Shown here piece by piece: positions 48,701-62,349 of a stretch of DNA of 64,000 nt (position 1 is the first letter of the stretch; the number at the start of each line of letters is the position of its first letter). Made by a program: the position numbers and the translations under genes. The notes below the pieces were generated by a model that was not told the origin of the DNA, did not search any database, and worked only from the letters and a program-made list of their open reading frames with translations. This DNA comes from Nymphaea colorata (lineage: Eukaryota > Streptophyta > Magnoliopsida > Nymphaeales > Nymphaeaceae), in NCBI RefSeq assembly GCF_008831285.2, contig NC_045149.1, positions 22,016,535-22,080,534 of the forward strand. The letters are read 5' to 3'.

Positions 48701-51700
48701 TCTTGCAATGGTAGAAAATTTTTTGGTGGATTCTTTGTAATGTAGGTTTTGACTATCGTGAAAGGAAGTGCTACGACGGTACAAACCTAATCCATGATAT
48801 GATAGAATAGTGTAACTAGTGTTTGTATTTCCTCTGTTTCTGTTTCTACAAGTGCTTCATTTATTAACTTACATGCAAATGTAAGTTGGTAGTGTCATTC
48901 AATAGTTATGTTCCAGCTAATGTCTGATATTATGGATATGGTTTGTTTGCAATATTGTTGACCCATATCTTTCTTCTCTGACAGAACGCACCATCATCTG
49001 CTGCTACGGTAAGCCTGGATTTTTCTGTTTCTGGCATTTGGTCAGTGTGCAACTCATTTTTGTGTGACCTAAAATCAGATACACCTTCAGACTTCTTCTA
49101 CACCTGCGCCTCCAGCTGGGAACACAAATGCAAGGGCAACTTCGAAAAAAACTTCAGCGGGGCAAAAGAAGCCACTTGATGCTTCTGCTTCTCCAACACA
49201 ACTTCCCACGTAATTTTTTCTATTAGATGTCTAGGCAGTTTTACCACTATCATTTCAACAGGAATAACAGCATGGGTTTAGCTTGCTAAAAGTTTTCCCT
49301 TTTCCCTTTTTTTTTCCTGGCATTGTGTAGTAAAAAGCAAAAGACATCTGGTGAATATCAAGATCAGAGCATTGAGCAACTTAATGATGTTACTGCAGTC
49401 AGTGGCGTGAACCTAAAGGTATGGTACTTGTTCTATCAATCTCCAATGAACTGTTTTCTATTTCTTTATTTCTAAACATCCTGAAATAGTCTCAATCTGC
49501 TTCTCATAAAGGAAACTTTCTTTTTGTTGTAGGAAGAGGAGGAGCAGCTGCTTTCTGCACCTAAAGAGGAAAGTCGAGCTTCAGAAGCCATGCGACGGCT
49601 TGTACAGGAAGAAGAAGAGAGGCTAATTTTACAACGGGATCTGTTACAGAGAAAAGTAGCACAAATCAGTTATAATCCATTCCTTACATAGATTTCATGT
49701 CTATAATAATTCATTTTTGGGTTGCCTCAAGCGACCATCTTCTACAAAATATAAGCTTGACTTTGTATCTTTTTGTAGTGGCCAAATCCGGTATAAAGAA
49801 TGCCAGCAGTGACGTTGACCAGTGTTTGTCCATGGTAAGATGATAGTGTATTGTGCCGTCCTATTTCATGCTTTAAATTGTGCTTTCATGCTTAAATTGT
49901 GCTTATCATCCTTGTCTTTCTTCCATTTAGTGCGTCGAGGAATGCCTACGAGGATTGCTATGCAAGCTCATTAGAATGTCAAAGCAGGTTGGTTCATTTA
50001 GTTGTGGATACATTCTTCTTCCAACCACGTTTGGTTCCCATTGTTTTTGTGTTTGTCTATCCATTGATTCTGTTAGCAATTAGCTGGTGGGTTTATTGGA
50101 GAAGACATTCTCTTCTACTGGTCTGTTCTATATATCGCCTCCATTAAGGTTGTCTGATCGACTTTTAGTCTTGCATTTGTGTTGTTATAGAGGGCAGATC
50201 TTGAAAGGGGGAGACACAAGGTTGTGGTCACTTCAGATGTTCGGCGACAGATTCTGTTAATGAATCGGAAAGCAAAAGAGGAACTGGAGAAAAAACATGC
50301 AGAAGAAGCTGAGAAGCTACAAAAACAGAATGAGGTTTGTGTCTCTACAAAAGCTGAGAAGCTACCTAGTATTTAGTGGTACTGTGGTACATTGTGATGC
50401 TTCAAAACTTAACAACAGAAACTCGTCATGTCTTAACATAGGCTGAAGGAAACACTGCAACAGATACAGAAAAGGATGACGGCCGTATGAAATCAGTCAA
50501 GGTATTCACTTTTTCCTAAGAGTCTCAAGTCTTATCCTATTCTTTGAGAGTATATGACATGCAATTTGTTGGTCCTTTATCACTTTTGTCATATGTGTCA
50601 GGTAAACAAGGAAGAAGATGACAAAATGCGAACAACGGCAGCAAATGTTGCAGCCCGAGCAGCTGTGGGGGGAGATGACATGCTATCAAAATGGCAACTC
50701 ATGGCTGAACAAGCAAGACAAAAACGTGAAGGTGGAGTTGATGGAGCATCTGGCAAGGATGTAAACCGTAAGGCCTTGGCAATTTCTGCAAAGGCTATGA
50801 GCAGCTCCGACAATCACACTGAGGGCCGAGCAACCTCTGGTACAGCATATGGTATGTATAACAGTTCAGTATCTTATTTTTGTTATACTAGGAGCTTACA
50901 GAAGGGTGGTTACTGATCTGTGATCATGGTGGGTTGCATATTTACTTATGCAGCAGCAGGTGGATCCGTTATTTCTTTATCTGAATCTCCAAAAAGACAT
51001 TACGTCTCTTCAACTATAACCCTAGTCTATCTATCACAAAAACTTTTGTGGGTCTGAACACACATAAATGTTGAGGATAATACTGTCATACTGTGAAACT
51101 GATTTTGACTTATTGGATGCCAATAGAAATATGCCTTTCAGGGGCTATTGAATCTTACAGTTTTGCCTGTTGACAAAAATTGTGCGGTACACCCATTTTG
51201 GCTAACATTTGAGATACTTGCTGTTGCCTACATTTTTTCTTGCTAAACATTAGCATAGGCAAAACTTTTGTGTTTTGGCCATCAATAAGACGGCCCCTTA
51301 GTACCTCAGTCCTCAGGCATGAACGTCAGTCTAAAGCAAATTTCACATGATGAGATATCCAAGACGGGTTCTAAGAAAAAAAATATTTGTTGGTGGCAAA
51401 GAACTTGTTACTTGGCTTGGCTCTTATATCTAGAAGATGCAGTAAAGTCTGCCAAAATCATTTCAATAGTAGAATTGTCCAATTTCCTGATGATGATAAT
51501 TGCAAACTGGGAAGAGATAAGATTGGTGCAGGATCATTTTCTTGTGACTTAAACCAAACTCCATTTGAGGGTTCTGTAATGGAATGGGCATGCAATGTTG
51601 CACCATTTTCATGCAAATCCAAACTTATGCAATCATGCATCTTTTATGTAATTTTAACCACGCATGTGATTATCATATTTCAGAAGTTAGAAACATGTTT

Positions 51701-52373
51701 TTGTATAAGTTCATTTGAACATGTAGATAAATTTTTATGTAACTTATAAAAATTTTAAATATTGAATTTTTTGTTCTTATAAAATCCTGCTTATACAACA
51801 TCCTTGGAGTTGGAATATGAAGATTTATCCATGGTATTGAAATTTTGCAACATTGAATTTTTTGTTTTCTTGAAATCCTGTTTATATAGCATCCTTGGAG
51901 TTGGAATATGAAGATTCATCCAGGGTATTGAAATTTTGCAAGTAGTTGAAATTTTGTAACTTTAGAGTGGAATTGCGTAGCTTTTGGTCAACACTTTGCA
52001 CGGTCAACACGTTACACTCGGTTTGTTCTTTTCTGCTTAACAACATTAAGGGTGATGATTAATTTATCTTTTAGAGTTCTTTCATCCTTCGTAGTCATGG
52101 TTTGCAATGGTCGGACGCCATTGTGCTGCTTCTTGGTTATCTATTACTCGTGCTTGATAAAGGTTTTCTCAATTACCTGGTAATGCAGGTGTCAGAAGTT
52201 ATGGGAGGAGTCCCATTGGAATGGGTCAAGCCAAAATAGCAAGGACCATCTCTATCAAGGATGTGATCTCTGTTCTTCAAAGAGAACCTCACCTAGCCCA
52301 GTCTACATTGCTTTACCGGTTGTATGAATGGATGCCTAACGATTCAACGGAAAAAGCTGGGGAAACAACATGA
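45773..52373 (+). CDS. TAF4: TBP-associated factor 4 (TFIID subunit TAF4)
   Basis: TAF4 is a core TFIID subunit that pairs with TAF12 through a histone fold in RNA polymerase II initiation. Fifteen exons join in frame to 998 aa: 45773-45811, 45932-46046, 46252-46844, 46951-47046, 47153-48175, 48985-49008, 49079-49209, 49331-49418, 49533-49668, 49779-49834, 49931-49987, 50191-50334, 50442-50501, 50602-50851, 52189-52373. Residues about 216-281 form the plant RST domain ([20 protein letters not shown] to [11 protein letters not shown]). A long Gln/Ser/Pro-rich middle follows, with a polyglutamine run near 47536-47568. The TAF4 C-terminal region covers about 704-998: the histone-fold part ([20 protein letters not shown] to CKLIRMSKQ), a charged helix, and the conserved end [20 protein letters not shown]. 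Intron 4 appears to use a GC donor (AAG|GCAAGC at 47046/47047). The 15-exon model keeps frame throughout. Confidence 0.95.
51761..51942. repeat. 91-bp tandem duplication in the last TAF4 intron
   Basis: ATTGAATTTTTTGTT and the following block with CATCCTTGGAGTTGGAATAT recur at an offset of 91 bp (51761 and 51852), with several substitutions. The host intron is 1337 bp, the longest in the gene. Confidence 0.85.
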
Positions 52374-53037
52374 ACATCGGCTTTTTTGCACTATGACTCC
52401 TGCCTCGCCGATTAGCGTTGTGAAATATTCCATGGTGCATGTAGTTTTATAAATTACTGCATGTCTCCTGCACCATTAGTACAGGAGTCCTGTTAAAAAA
52501 TGTAACACTACAGTTACTGATCGTGATTGTAAAATGATAAGGAAAGGCCATTGTCGTCTTATTTTGAAATCCACTTACAACTATTGTTTGCAAAGAATAG
52601 GTTTGACCTTAATATGAAAACGAGGTAGATGCATATTTAGATGCAATTTCACATTTAAAAGCTCGGGACCAACTTAAAATGTATGTTTGCTATCTGTGTA
52701 TAGGCAATGCAAGTGCTTTGGGATAAAAAAATCTCACGTTCAGTTGACTGGATTTTTATCCGACAGAAAAAAAAAAAAAGGAAAGAAGGTTACATGATTT
52801 CATGTTTGATTTTGACATTTTTTGTCATGGGGATCAGGCTTTATGTGCTTAATTCTGTAAACAATGATTAGAACATGGAAGTTTCTTGTGCATATGCTAT
52901 TCTTTGCTAATTGAAAAGAAAGGAACTTTAACTTCCCTCAATCCTTTCCTAGGAACTGTTAAAAACTTTCAAGGTAAAATTGCCATGCAACAATGTCACG
53001 AAGGTAAAACCCATCTTACCTTCCCTCTGTATTTTCT

Positions 53038-53095
53038 AAGGGCGGGCATCGGGCCGGCCCGGTAAAGGCTGGCCCGATCCGGCCCGGTAAAGCCA
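53038..53095. repeat. GGCCCGGTAAAG direct repeat in a GC-rich island
   Basis: GGCGGGCATCGGGCCGGC is followed by two copies of CCGGCCCGGTAAAG-like sequence about 30 bp apart. Such GGGCCGGCCCGG blocks are common at the ends of plant non-autonomous elements; a CCAACGGGTAGTCAGGGCCC block near 53433 could be related. The assignment is weak. Confidence 0.35.
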
Positions 53096-53507
53096 GCGTT
53101 GCTGTATATAAAGTTTTTTCAGCAAACGTTATCCCTCAATGCTGGTGGAAATGTCCCTGTGGGAGTATTGTTTCTTGAAAAAATACTTTCCATATATGAA
53201 GTTTAAACGCGAACAGAAAATATGAGGCTCGCTTTTTAACAGAACGTTTTTTGCTTGCAACTACTTAAGATGGTCCTCCAAGAGGAAGAACGAAAGTTTG
53301 GGCTAACTTCAAACTCAAACTTTGATTAGACCCAGAGGAAGTATTCGATAAGATCATATATTTTGGAATACGTCGTACTAAAATACATGTTCCAAGATCC
53401 CCATGATTAAGGACGGTATGAGGCATGGCCCCCAACGGGTAGTCAGGGCCCGAACCATAATTGGCCGGTCCTGGGTCTAAAACTTGAGACTTGGGCCTAT
53501 GAATGGA

Positions 53508-53913
53508 CAACATGCGAGTCGAGCTCAAGCCACATATTGCTCTACTTGTCGACTCGAGCTCAAGTCAAGCTTTATGAGACAAGCTCGAGCTCAACTCATT
53601 TAAACCCGTGCCACATGATTCATATATCTTTTTTAAATGAGAATGGAAACGACAAAAAAAGGTGTTAAAATTCATTAAAAATTACCAACATGCCCCTGAA
53701 GATTAATAAACAGGGAAGACACAAGCCAAATTCAGTTTAAATGAGTTGAGCTTGTAGTAACTCACCACCTCTTGTACGATTCGAGTTTTAACTCAAGCTC
53801 GACTCATTTATTAAACAAGTCGAGTTATACAAGCGAGTTTGAGAATAAACAAGTCGAGCTTACCCGACCGACTTCTAGTCAAGCTTGAGTTGGTTCAACT
53901 TGTTGTGCATCCC
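53508..53913. repeat. TCGAGCTCGAG-rich dispersed repeat
   Basis: Alternating GAGTCGAGCTCAAGCC and AACAAGTCGAGCTTACC motifs on both strands, ending in TTGTGCATCCCTA. It is the second long copy of the family seen at 30158-30606. Confidence 0.5.
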
Positions 53914-55416
53914 TACTTAGACCTATTGAAGCTGGGCCAGGTCACAGCTGCATAGCATTTCATCTATAAATTCAGTAGTTATTTATTGACAATTTGTACA
54001 AGTTCCGAGCTCTGGAAAGGCTTGAGGCAGCCAAGAGTTAGTGTGGAACTCACTCTGGTGACAATGTTTTTAGCTCTATATAACAATGTAAAGAGATGGA
54101 GTATTGATATATATTGAATCATTGTATTTCTCTAAAAAAAATTAACTTTAAATGGATAGTTATAAGTTAATAATAGCAGAGAGAAAAAAATATGTTCTTC
54201 ATCATCTTCCTAACTAGTTCGATCTGACCCAACCTATTTAAACTGAGCTGGCTGGGCTCTAGACAAACTATGGGGTCTGCTCCATTTCCTCTCGCCTTAC
54301 CTGTGACCCGATTGGTGAATTGTATTTGCTGTCTGGTGCTCAGCCGCAACCATGATCTTGCTTCAGAGAACATGGTGTATTATGTTGATGAATATGAAAA
54401 TAATATCCTCAATCACACCATAATCGAGAAATGATCATCAATCTGCAGCATGCTCCATGGAGTTAATTCGTCCTAATGCAACGAAGACAACAAGATTCAA
54501 ACAGTTTGGGTTTGAGTTAGGCATAGTCACCGCCATTCAACGGATTGATCCTATATGGATCAGAGTCCAGTTCAGATGGCGGCGGAGACAGAAAACACGT
54601 AAGAGATTCTTTAATAAAGAAAAGTTAAGATCGAAATACATATCAACTTGAACGATGCAGACTTAGTATAGACGCGTGCCAGTTTATCAAGATTACATGT
54701 CCACTTGCGTATGAATTTCAACTCAAGTCAGATAGTCCATGCCCTTGTTCGTTTTAGATCTTATGACGGTAAATCAATACGTACGAGGAATACGTGCGAT
54801 GATAGAAGCATTCCTTCAGTAATGATAAAAAATATGGGGAATTTTCCCCTGCCGCTTTAGTTCTTCCTGTAATGACACCCTTTCAAACAGGAAATCTTAC
54901 AGTAACTTTCATGGGGAAAGCAAAAGTGATAACCCACTTTTTTTCTTTTTTTCCTTCAGAATGGACACGGCTCTAAAATAAGATACATCTTCTTGAACAA
55001 CAAAGCGCCTCATGAGAGCTTATTACATTTATGGTCTGAACAATTTCATGTTCCTCTCTCCTCAATACCAGCAGTTGTCATGCATGGTTGATGCCACTTC
55101 ATTAATAGCAGTCGGTTCGCTGTGGCAGAATTCATATCCATTTCTTTTTTATTTGCCTTAACCATTTAAGTAAAGGGAAAGAGGAAGTCCTGAAACTATT
55201 CCGAGAGGCTTCATTTGGAGATAAAGAAGGAACATCCTAGACAGACATTAAAGCTATGTTTCCCACCCTGAATGACCAAAAATACAGACAAGAACCAGCA
55301 ATGTCCAAAAGTGGGCATCCTAAAGTCCTTACACCATGGAGATTATGCCTGTATTGCTGCTCACATATCTTCATCGCGGGCCTGCGATTGTTTAGCTAAT
55401 CCGAGACCATTCTGGC

Positions 55417-58005
55417 TCACCTCTGCTCCCTCAATAAAGGTTCAGATGCAGAACCTGCAAAGCAGTAAAGATAGGATACGAGTCGTTAGGTGAATATTTT
55501 CCATGTCTACGAGTGTGTGTATGTGCGTGCAGAAAGAGAAGAAGAACCTTGATTTCCTTGCTGGTTTAAGTTTTCATCGTGCCCTGACTTTCCATAGATC
55601 TCTGTAATTTCTGTCATAACTAAACGGGACAAGAGAAGGCCAGCAACAAGGGCCCCAAAACTGAGCATTGAGAAAACTGCATTCCATCCTTTTCGTGAGA
55701 GAAACCCAGTAAGAAGAGGACCAAATGCAGCCCCAACCGATCCAGTACCATCGATTATGGCGGTTACTGTTGCAAGAGCACGAGAATTGCCCTTAAGAGA
55801 ACTATGAGTACCAAGATCCGCTGAAACAGCAGTAGTGATGAGAGCATAAGGCCCATTGACAAACAACCCAGCAATCATCATGAGTACTATGTTCAAGAAC
55901 CTTGAGACATCACCATAGGCTCGGTATAAAAGAAGTGAAGGGATGGCCAGGTACATAAAGCTGGCTGCAGTAATAGCCCTGGCCCTAAGCCTATCGGATA
56001 TATGGCCAGCAAGAATCCCACCCATGATTCCACCAACATCGAACAGTGCTGAGAGGTTCCCTGCAGACTTCACTGACATGTATTCTCCACCAATGGCTGC
56101 ACACAGGAAAAAAGAAAGTATTTTGTCATCCGTTCATTAGTCGATTATGTAACTAACCTACCTACATTTTAGAAATGCTCCCTATAGCTTGTAGTAGGGA
56201 CAAGTTAGTTGATGTAACAAAATGTATTGGTTATTTCTCAAGCCTTGCACAAATGTCATGATTGTAAGATGCTCGCACCTTTTCATTAGGACAATGACCA
56301 TACAGGTAAATACATGGGAAAAACAAGCAAACATCCGTCCTATACCAAAATGATATCCCCCTCCAAGTTTGCAAATTCGGGAAATATTAATCTAAGTAGA
56401 AACAGGCTGATCCTTGCAAATTATGAAAAGCTTGTACTCTAAATTTCTCAACAAGGCAGGACAGAAATCAAAATGTCGTCTCTAATTGCAGCATTTTGGG
56501 AGTCTAAAAGACTGAAAACCCAACGAAATATCTGAATAGGACATAAGCCAAAAGATGAAGCGAGATGCTAACATTTAATATGACCATGAGAAGCACAAAA
56601 AAGAAAGGATGAGACAACCAGAAAGCAGGCGTAGATACAGTGAAGATGGACACCAGAAGAGCAGGTCCAGGACACACAAGCAGGTGCTGCCAGTTTTAGA
56701 GACAGCTTTTGTATCCCAACGTCAATGGGATCCAGGCCTGTTGTCATGTGTAAAAAAAGATATTCCAAGCAAGCACATACTGGGCTTAACCTTCTCAGGC
56801 GGAAGCCCCATAAGGGATCTAACCGAGCTGCTCCTAGTGTCCACCCATACCACTATGCATTTCCATAATTTAACTCGGGGAGAAAATTTGTCTGGAGTGT
56901 TGAGTATGAGAACCATACCAGTTTGACTCAAATAAAATGGTAACCAATAGAGGAATGTGTAGGCCACGAGCTTTGAGAAAAACAGACACATGGCAAAAGG
57001 AATTACTCCCGGAATAAAGCATGCTTCCAAGATCCCCACGGCGCTGCTTCTACTTGCAGAAGCTTTTTTTTCCTTAGCTTCAGGATCAGCCTTACCCTTC
57101 TTCACAGCTGGAGCATGCATCTGCCCTTCCAAATCTTTAGCATATATTTCCCTCTCATTCTCGGAGTTGCATAAGTGAGGGCAAGCAAGCCCAACGTCCT
57201 CAGGATAGGCAGCTAAAAATAAATAAACAATAATGCCACCACAAAAGATCAATGCGCCAGGCAGTATAAAGGACCAACCCCATCCATACTGTAAAACACA
57301 AGCAGCAAGAAGAGAACCGGTAATATTTCCAACTGATGTATGAGCATTCCAAACACCCATGATCAGACCTCTCTTCCTTTTGCCAAACCAGTTGCCGACA
57401 ACAGCAACTACAGAAGGCCAACCAGTTGCTTGGAACAATCCAGCAGCCATTTGCATTAATATGTAATACAGAAAACTGTGAACATTCCAAAAATACCCCA
57501 TCCCAAAGAGTCCCACAAACACCCCACTTCCAACCATTCCAATGGCCAAAAACAGCCGAAGATCCAGTGTGTCCCCAAGGTGCCCAGCAACATACATTCC
57601 CGTTGAGTAGAACAGAAGAAAAGCAAGGTCAATTTCTCCCAGTTTTGCTGTCCCATCTTCTCCATTGAACGGTGCCCAACCATCAGTCTGAAGCCCACGG
57701 GACCCTGCACTTTTATCAGCAGCAGAGGTGAAATTACCAACCAGGCCTTTTCTTCTGACAAAGATTGGGCCTGCCGGCCATGGCACAAATTGGTCATCAC
57801 GTGTATGGAAGCTCTGGCTACCACCATCTAAAAGGGGCTGAGGATCCAGAACACTCTTCACAATACTGGTAGGTTTTCTTGAAGCATGATAGCAGGCGTA
57901 AGCGATAAAAGTGAGTATCAGGACAAGGGTCCGATAGGTGCTCAGGCTCCATCTTGAGTTTGTCACATCATTGAGCAACCTAGCTCCTGGGGGTGGCCCT
58001 CCCAT
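55417..58005 (-). CDS. Glycerol-3-phosphate transporter-like MFS protein (G3Pp family, SLC37-like)
   Basis: Three exons on the minus strand, 58005-56919, 56096-55548 and 55454-55417, give 557 aa. The sequence has the layout of the organophosphate:phosphate antiporter branch of the major facilitator superfamily: a Trp/Tyr-rich first helix (YACYHASRKPTSIVKSVL), the substrate-site region GLFQATGWPSVVAVVGNWFG, and the cytoplasmic motif FGKRKRGLIMGVWN. A charged central loop of about 45 residues (EREIYAKDLEGQ to KEKKAS) is followed by the second six-helix half. About 12 membrane helices are expected. Plant relatives are the putative glycerol-3-phosphate permeases, several of which respond to phosphate starvation; the actual substrate here is inferred. 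The last intron has a weak donor (CAAG|GTTCTT), chosen because joining gives the usual SEPLL-type end; reading through would give a slightly different tail. Confidence 0.9.
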
Positions 58006-60197
58006 TTTAAACTGTGACTTCTTAAAGCCTCACCAAAAGACCGGGGAGGAGCAGGTTTTCTAGAATAGAATAAACTCACAACCAGCTGCTCAGTAAACAC
58101 AACGATGAAATCCACTGAAACCTCAGAGCAATCACGTTCACTATCGTTTAACGTGGAAAAATATCTCTTTTTGAGGACCAAGCAACTATTATCCAAGAAT
58201 GTTTAATTCACTAAAACACTCAAGAGACCACCATGAAAACAAGAAAAGTAAGAGAAGATACACCTTTCCTCTGTAAATGTAAGATAGAAACGAAACCGCC
58301 ACCACCTTTTAAAGACCATCAATTTCACTAACCCCCAAAAAGGTTTCCTTCCACAGCGAAATTTGGAAACGCTATGTTCGTCAAAGTCGCCCCTGAAACA
58401 AAAACTTTCCAACTAACAAAGATTGCGCTCCAACAAAAACGAAATAAGCACCATCTACGTAACTTCTACCCAAAATGCAAAAAATATATTCGTTCAGAAA
58501 CTGCTAAATTTCTACACTCAAACGACATTGATAACTCCTCCAAGAAGAGAACAAAATCTGCGAAGCCCCCTCGCTTCCACCAACATCTACTAATCAATAA
58601 CCAAACCGCAACCGATGACAACCCACCAAGCACAATTCTCCTAGAAGACACCAAAAAAAAATATCACCTAGGAAAGAATGATGCCAGTTGAAGACGAAAT
58701 CGCAGTGAACCGCCTTCTGACGATCATACAAAACCGGAGGACGCGGTCGCGCCGGTGGATCAGAAGAAAGCAGACAAAAGACGAAGAACAAGAAGAAGGC
58801 GACAATGATGAAGGGAGGGATGATTCACGGATTCCTCCGTGAGACACGACGATGAAACGGAGCGGAGGAATGGGCGGACCTCGGGCGGTGCTCATGGTGG
58901 GGAGCCGCACATCCCGCACGTGTACGCGTGGCTCCAAAAGAAAGGGATACGGATGCGGCCACCTGTCTACTACCCGCCAGTTTCGAGACCAAAGTTTTCA
59001 TCATCAATTTGCCCCTCGACTTTTTCGATTAATATAAACGGTTCCTATTCTTAATTGGCTTTGTCTTTATTGGATTTCGCCACTACGCCTTAGAACTGAA
59101 TTCTAATTCCCTAGCATAAGATCTAAAATGTTTAGCGATGAGGTTAAATTTATCGAAAGTCAAAAAAATGTTATCATCAAATTTGAGTTTCAATGAAAAA
59201 ACTACGGACGTTTGAAAATTAAATCCCATATTAAGCATGGTCCATAAGACCATAACTATATAGCACGTATTTTTGCATAGACATGTTAGATAGAGCTTTG
59301 AATGCTGAATAAATTTTATTCAAAAATAGAAAATTAAAAGAAAGGAAACTCGACCTGTTTCTATTGAACAATACCCAGTATCAAATCCAAAAATATCTCA
59401 TTCCATCTGAATCACCCATTCTAACTGATTTTAACAACAGTTGTTCTCTTTTCACCCTTTACAAAAACTGTTTGACTGAAAAAATGCCTGCTAAGAATAT
59501 GCATTTGTATGTTCTGTAGAATATGTTTGATTTTCTGTACCAAGCAGAAACGAGACGCCTGTTCTTAGCATTTAAAGATGTTAACAACTTTAGGAGAAGT
59601 TTCGCCGTGTTTGATTCATTGTGAAAGGTGGATGTGTGACGGTTTCTGTCCCTTCTCTCCTCCTATCATGTCAAAAGCCCTATGAATTGCGAACAGGTTC
59701 AAGTGTCTCGTGTTTGTATCGATTTCTGGCTGCATAAATTGCACAGATTATAGAAACAGCGGATCAAATGTTCTCTGTTCAGTTCTAAAAATAACTTAAC
59801 GAGTTTTGTCCTTAAATTGACAGCCCAAATCTTACCCTGCAAATTCAACTACCAAGAGAATGAACACAATCTTCGTCAATTCTAGTGGACTGACCAAGGC
59901 GGTGCACCAACAACAAATGGATTCGAACCCTGCACGACTCATGTGATGACGGTTCAGAGAACGAGTAAGGTGAATGGATAAGGTCCCCTCAGTTTCACGC
60001 TCCTTCTCGGTTGCCCATAAACTCTTTCGAACGGCTAAGCCGGTCTGTCTTAGGCGTTCTTCTTCCATCTTCGTTCTCGTGGACATGGTTAAGAAGAGAA
60101 TCCATTTATTGGCTTCCATTTCGCAATCAAGTTAGCATTCTCTGGTGTACATTTTTCCTGGGCAGTCTCTTCATTCTGAGAGAGGAAGAACCTTCAA
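58006..60197. other. Divergent promoter region between the MFS gene and the bL19 gene
   Basis: The two genes point away from each other, so this 2.2 kb holds both leaders and promoters. The part next to the MFS gene (58.0-58.95 kb) has many short overlapping frames on both strands and probably contains its untranslated leader. The middle (59.05-59.85 kb) is AT-rich. A tRNA B-box-like GGTTCGAATCC occurs on the minus strand near 59925 but without a matching A box. Confidence 0.5.
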
Positions 60198-62298
60198 ATG
60201 GGGACGCAGCTGTTGAGCCAGGTTCTTCCTTCCTCTTCTTCTCCTTTTCGAACTCGAGCATTGATTCTTGACCTCTTTTGCTTTTTCTTGATTGGTCCTT
60301 TGTTAGCTTGATTTTGTTTCTTGGGTGTTGTTGAATCCTCAAGGAATTCCTTGTGTTTGTTTCGAAATGGAATGATTTTTTCTTCTTTAGCTTCGGCATT
60401 TGTCTTGGCCTTTCTGCACAATTCCTCCAATTTGGACGATTTTTTCCATAAAATTGGGAAAAGAATTGATTGGTACTTTTCTGGTAGTTTAAGTTTTTCA
60501 TTCTTACATGTTTGGGCAGGTGGTCTAGTCCAGAAACATAAAGCATAGATGGCTTTCCTTCAGCTATTTCCTTGTTGGTGTTCTTTTCCTCTGTAGGTTA
60601 ATGGTTTTGTTCACAAGACACCCGCGCCATACTTCGCAAAACCGGCCATTTCCTTGGTCCCATCTTCGTTGAGCTGCCGAGTGATTCCCGGTAACACGAA
60701 ATTTCTGGGGAAGCGTGTTTCATTGGAGGCATCTAGTTCGAGAATTCAACTAGATTTAAGAAGCAAGAGATTTGTCATTCGTGCACAATCTGAGTCGGAA
60801 GCAGCACCAGTATCTGAAGATGATGGTGGCTCGCAGGAGGTGCCTTCTTCGTCAGGAACGTCCGTCGCAACCCTGGAGCCTCCGGAGGCCGGTGCACAAT
60901 CTGTGGAGAGAAAGCCCAGAGTTAAGCTGGGAGATATAATGGGGGTATTGACTGATGTCATAGCTTTTGCTTTTGTGCACCGCGTAGCTCTATTTGCTGA
61001 TTGATTCTCTTCTTCCATTGGAATAGGCACAGTTTTTTGGGGTTTTCTTAGCAATTGATTTTCGTCTCTTGGATATATAGATTTTGAATAAAAGGGCTAT
61101 TGAGGCTTCGGAGAAGGAAAGGCCCATCCCTGACATCAGGACTGGAGATGTCGTGCAGATTAAGCTGGTAAATACCGAGCTTTGTGAGCATACTGAGTTG
61201 GGGTTTAGTATGTTGATGCTTGTTGAACTAAACACATGATTTTTTTGTGATAATAAGTTTACAGCTGATTTGATGAAGATGATCTGGTTATGATAATTTC
61301 AGGAAGTGCCAGAAAATAGACGCCGAGCATCTATTTACAAGGGTATAGTGATGTCAAGGCAAAATGCAGGAATCCATACGACGATTAGGATACGAAGAAT
61401 TATTGCTGGAGTCGGTGTTGAAATCGTTTTCCCCTTGTAAGCGCTCTTGAGTCTTATGATGTGAATAACATTTACTTCTAGTTGATGTAGGAGCATCAGT
61501 TATTGTTCTGATTCCTTTGTGTTGGTTTAGACTTATTGTTCATTAGGTAGTGATATTGCTTGAACAAGATTTCTGGAAGTTTGAACCTTAATAATTAATA
61601 TAACGTATTTTACCTTTCAAAAATTCATTCAACACAGATCTTTCAGTGTCGTGATTCATATTTCAGGAAGAAACAACAGAATTTTATGTCTTCAGGCACG
61701 TCTAATCCAACTTGCAGTGCAAAGGGTTATCCTGTCTTGCACAACCAAGGAGTGGCGAAACTGTGGTTATCGTCGATGTTACTTATTTTTATGAGTGGTC
61801 GTCCCTGTTTTCTCTTTATGTGTACTTTGATGCTTCCATAGCTAAAACTTGAAAAAAAAAAGGGAAAAAAAATTGCACTAGCTGAAATGGTGAACCAGGT
61901 GAGTGAGATGTTAATATGCCATATGCATGTGTGTGATTTTCTCTTACCACCCTGCTTTTGTTACCTTTTTCTTTTTGACTTAAGGGAAAGGTTATAACTT
62001 CATAAGCTACTAAATCCGAACGATGATTGACAAATTGACATCTTGGGAAGCAGTCAACAAGAGAAAACACTGACTTTAAGGTCCTTGAATATGAGAACAT
62101 TCCAAAACGTTCAATCTAAATAGGAATATCTTTTGCTGTCAATTAATTTATAGTGGTTAGATAACTTAGATTAACCTTAATTATAAGCGCCTAAATCCAG
62201 ACTAACCATAATTATCGCTTCACATTATCCTACGTAGACTTTTCTGTCACATGTACATTGAACTTGTCGAACTGTTAGCTTAGACTTATATTATTCGG

Positions 62299-62349
<51 letters not shown>

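Larger units (their letters stand above)
52374..55416. other. Intergenic region between TAF4 and the MFS transporter gene (convergent 3' ends)
   Basis: Holds the 3' ends of the two convergent genes, a GC-rich repeat (53038-53095) and a TCGAG-type repeat (53508-53913). The rest is AT-rich with no gene signal. Confidence 0.55.
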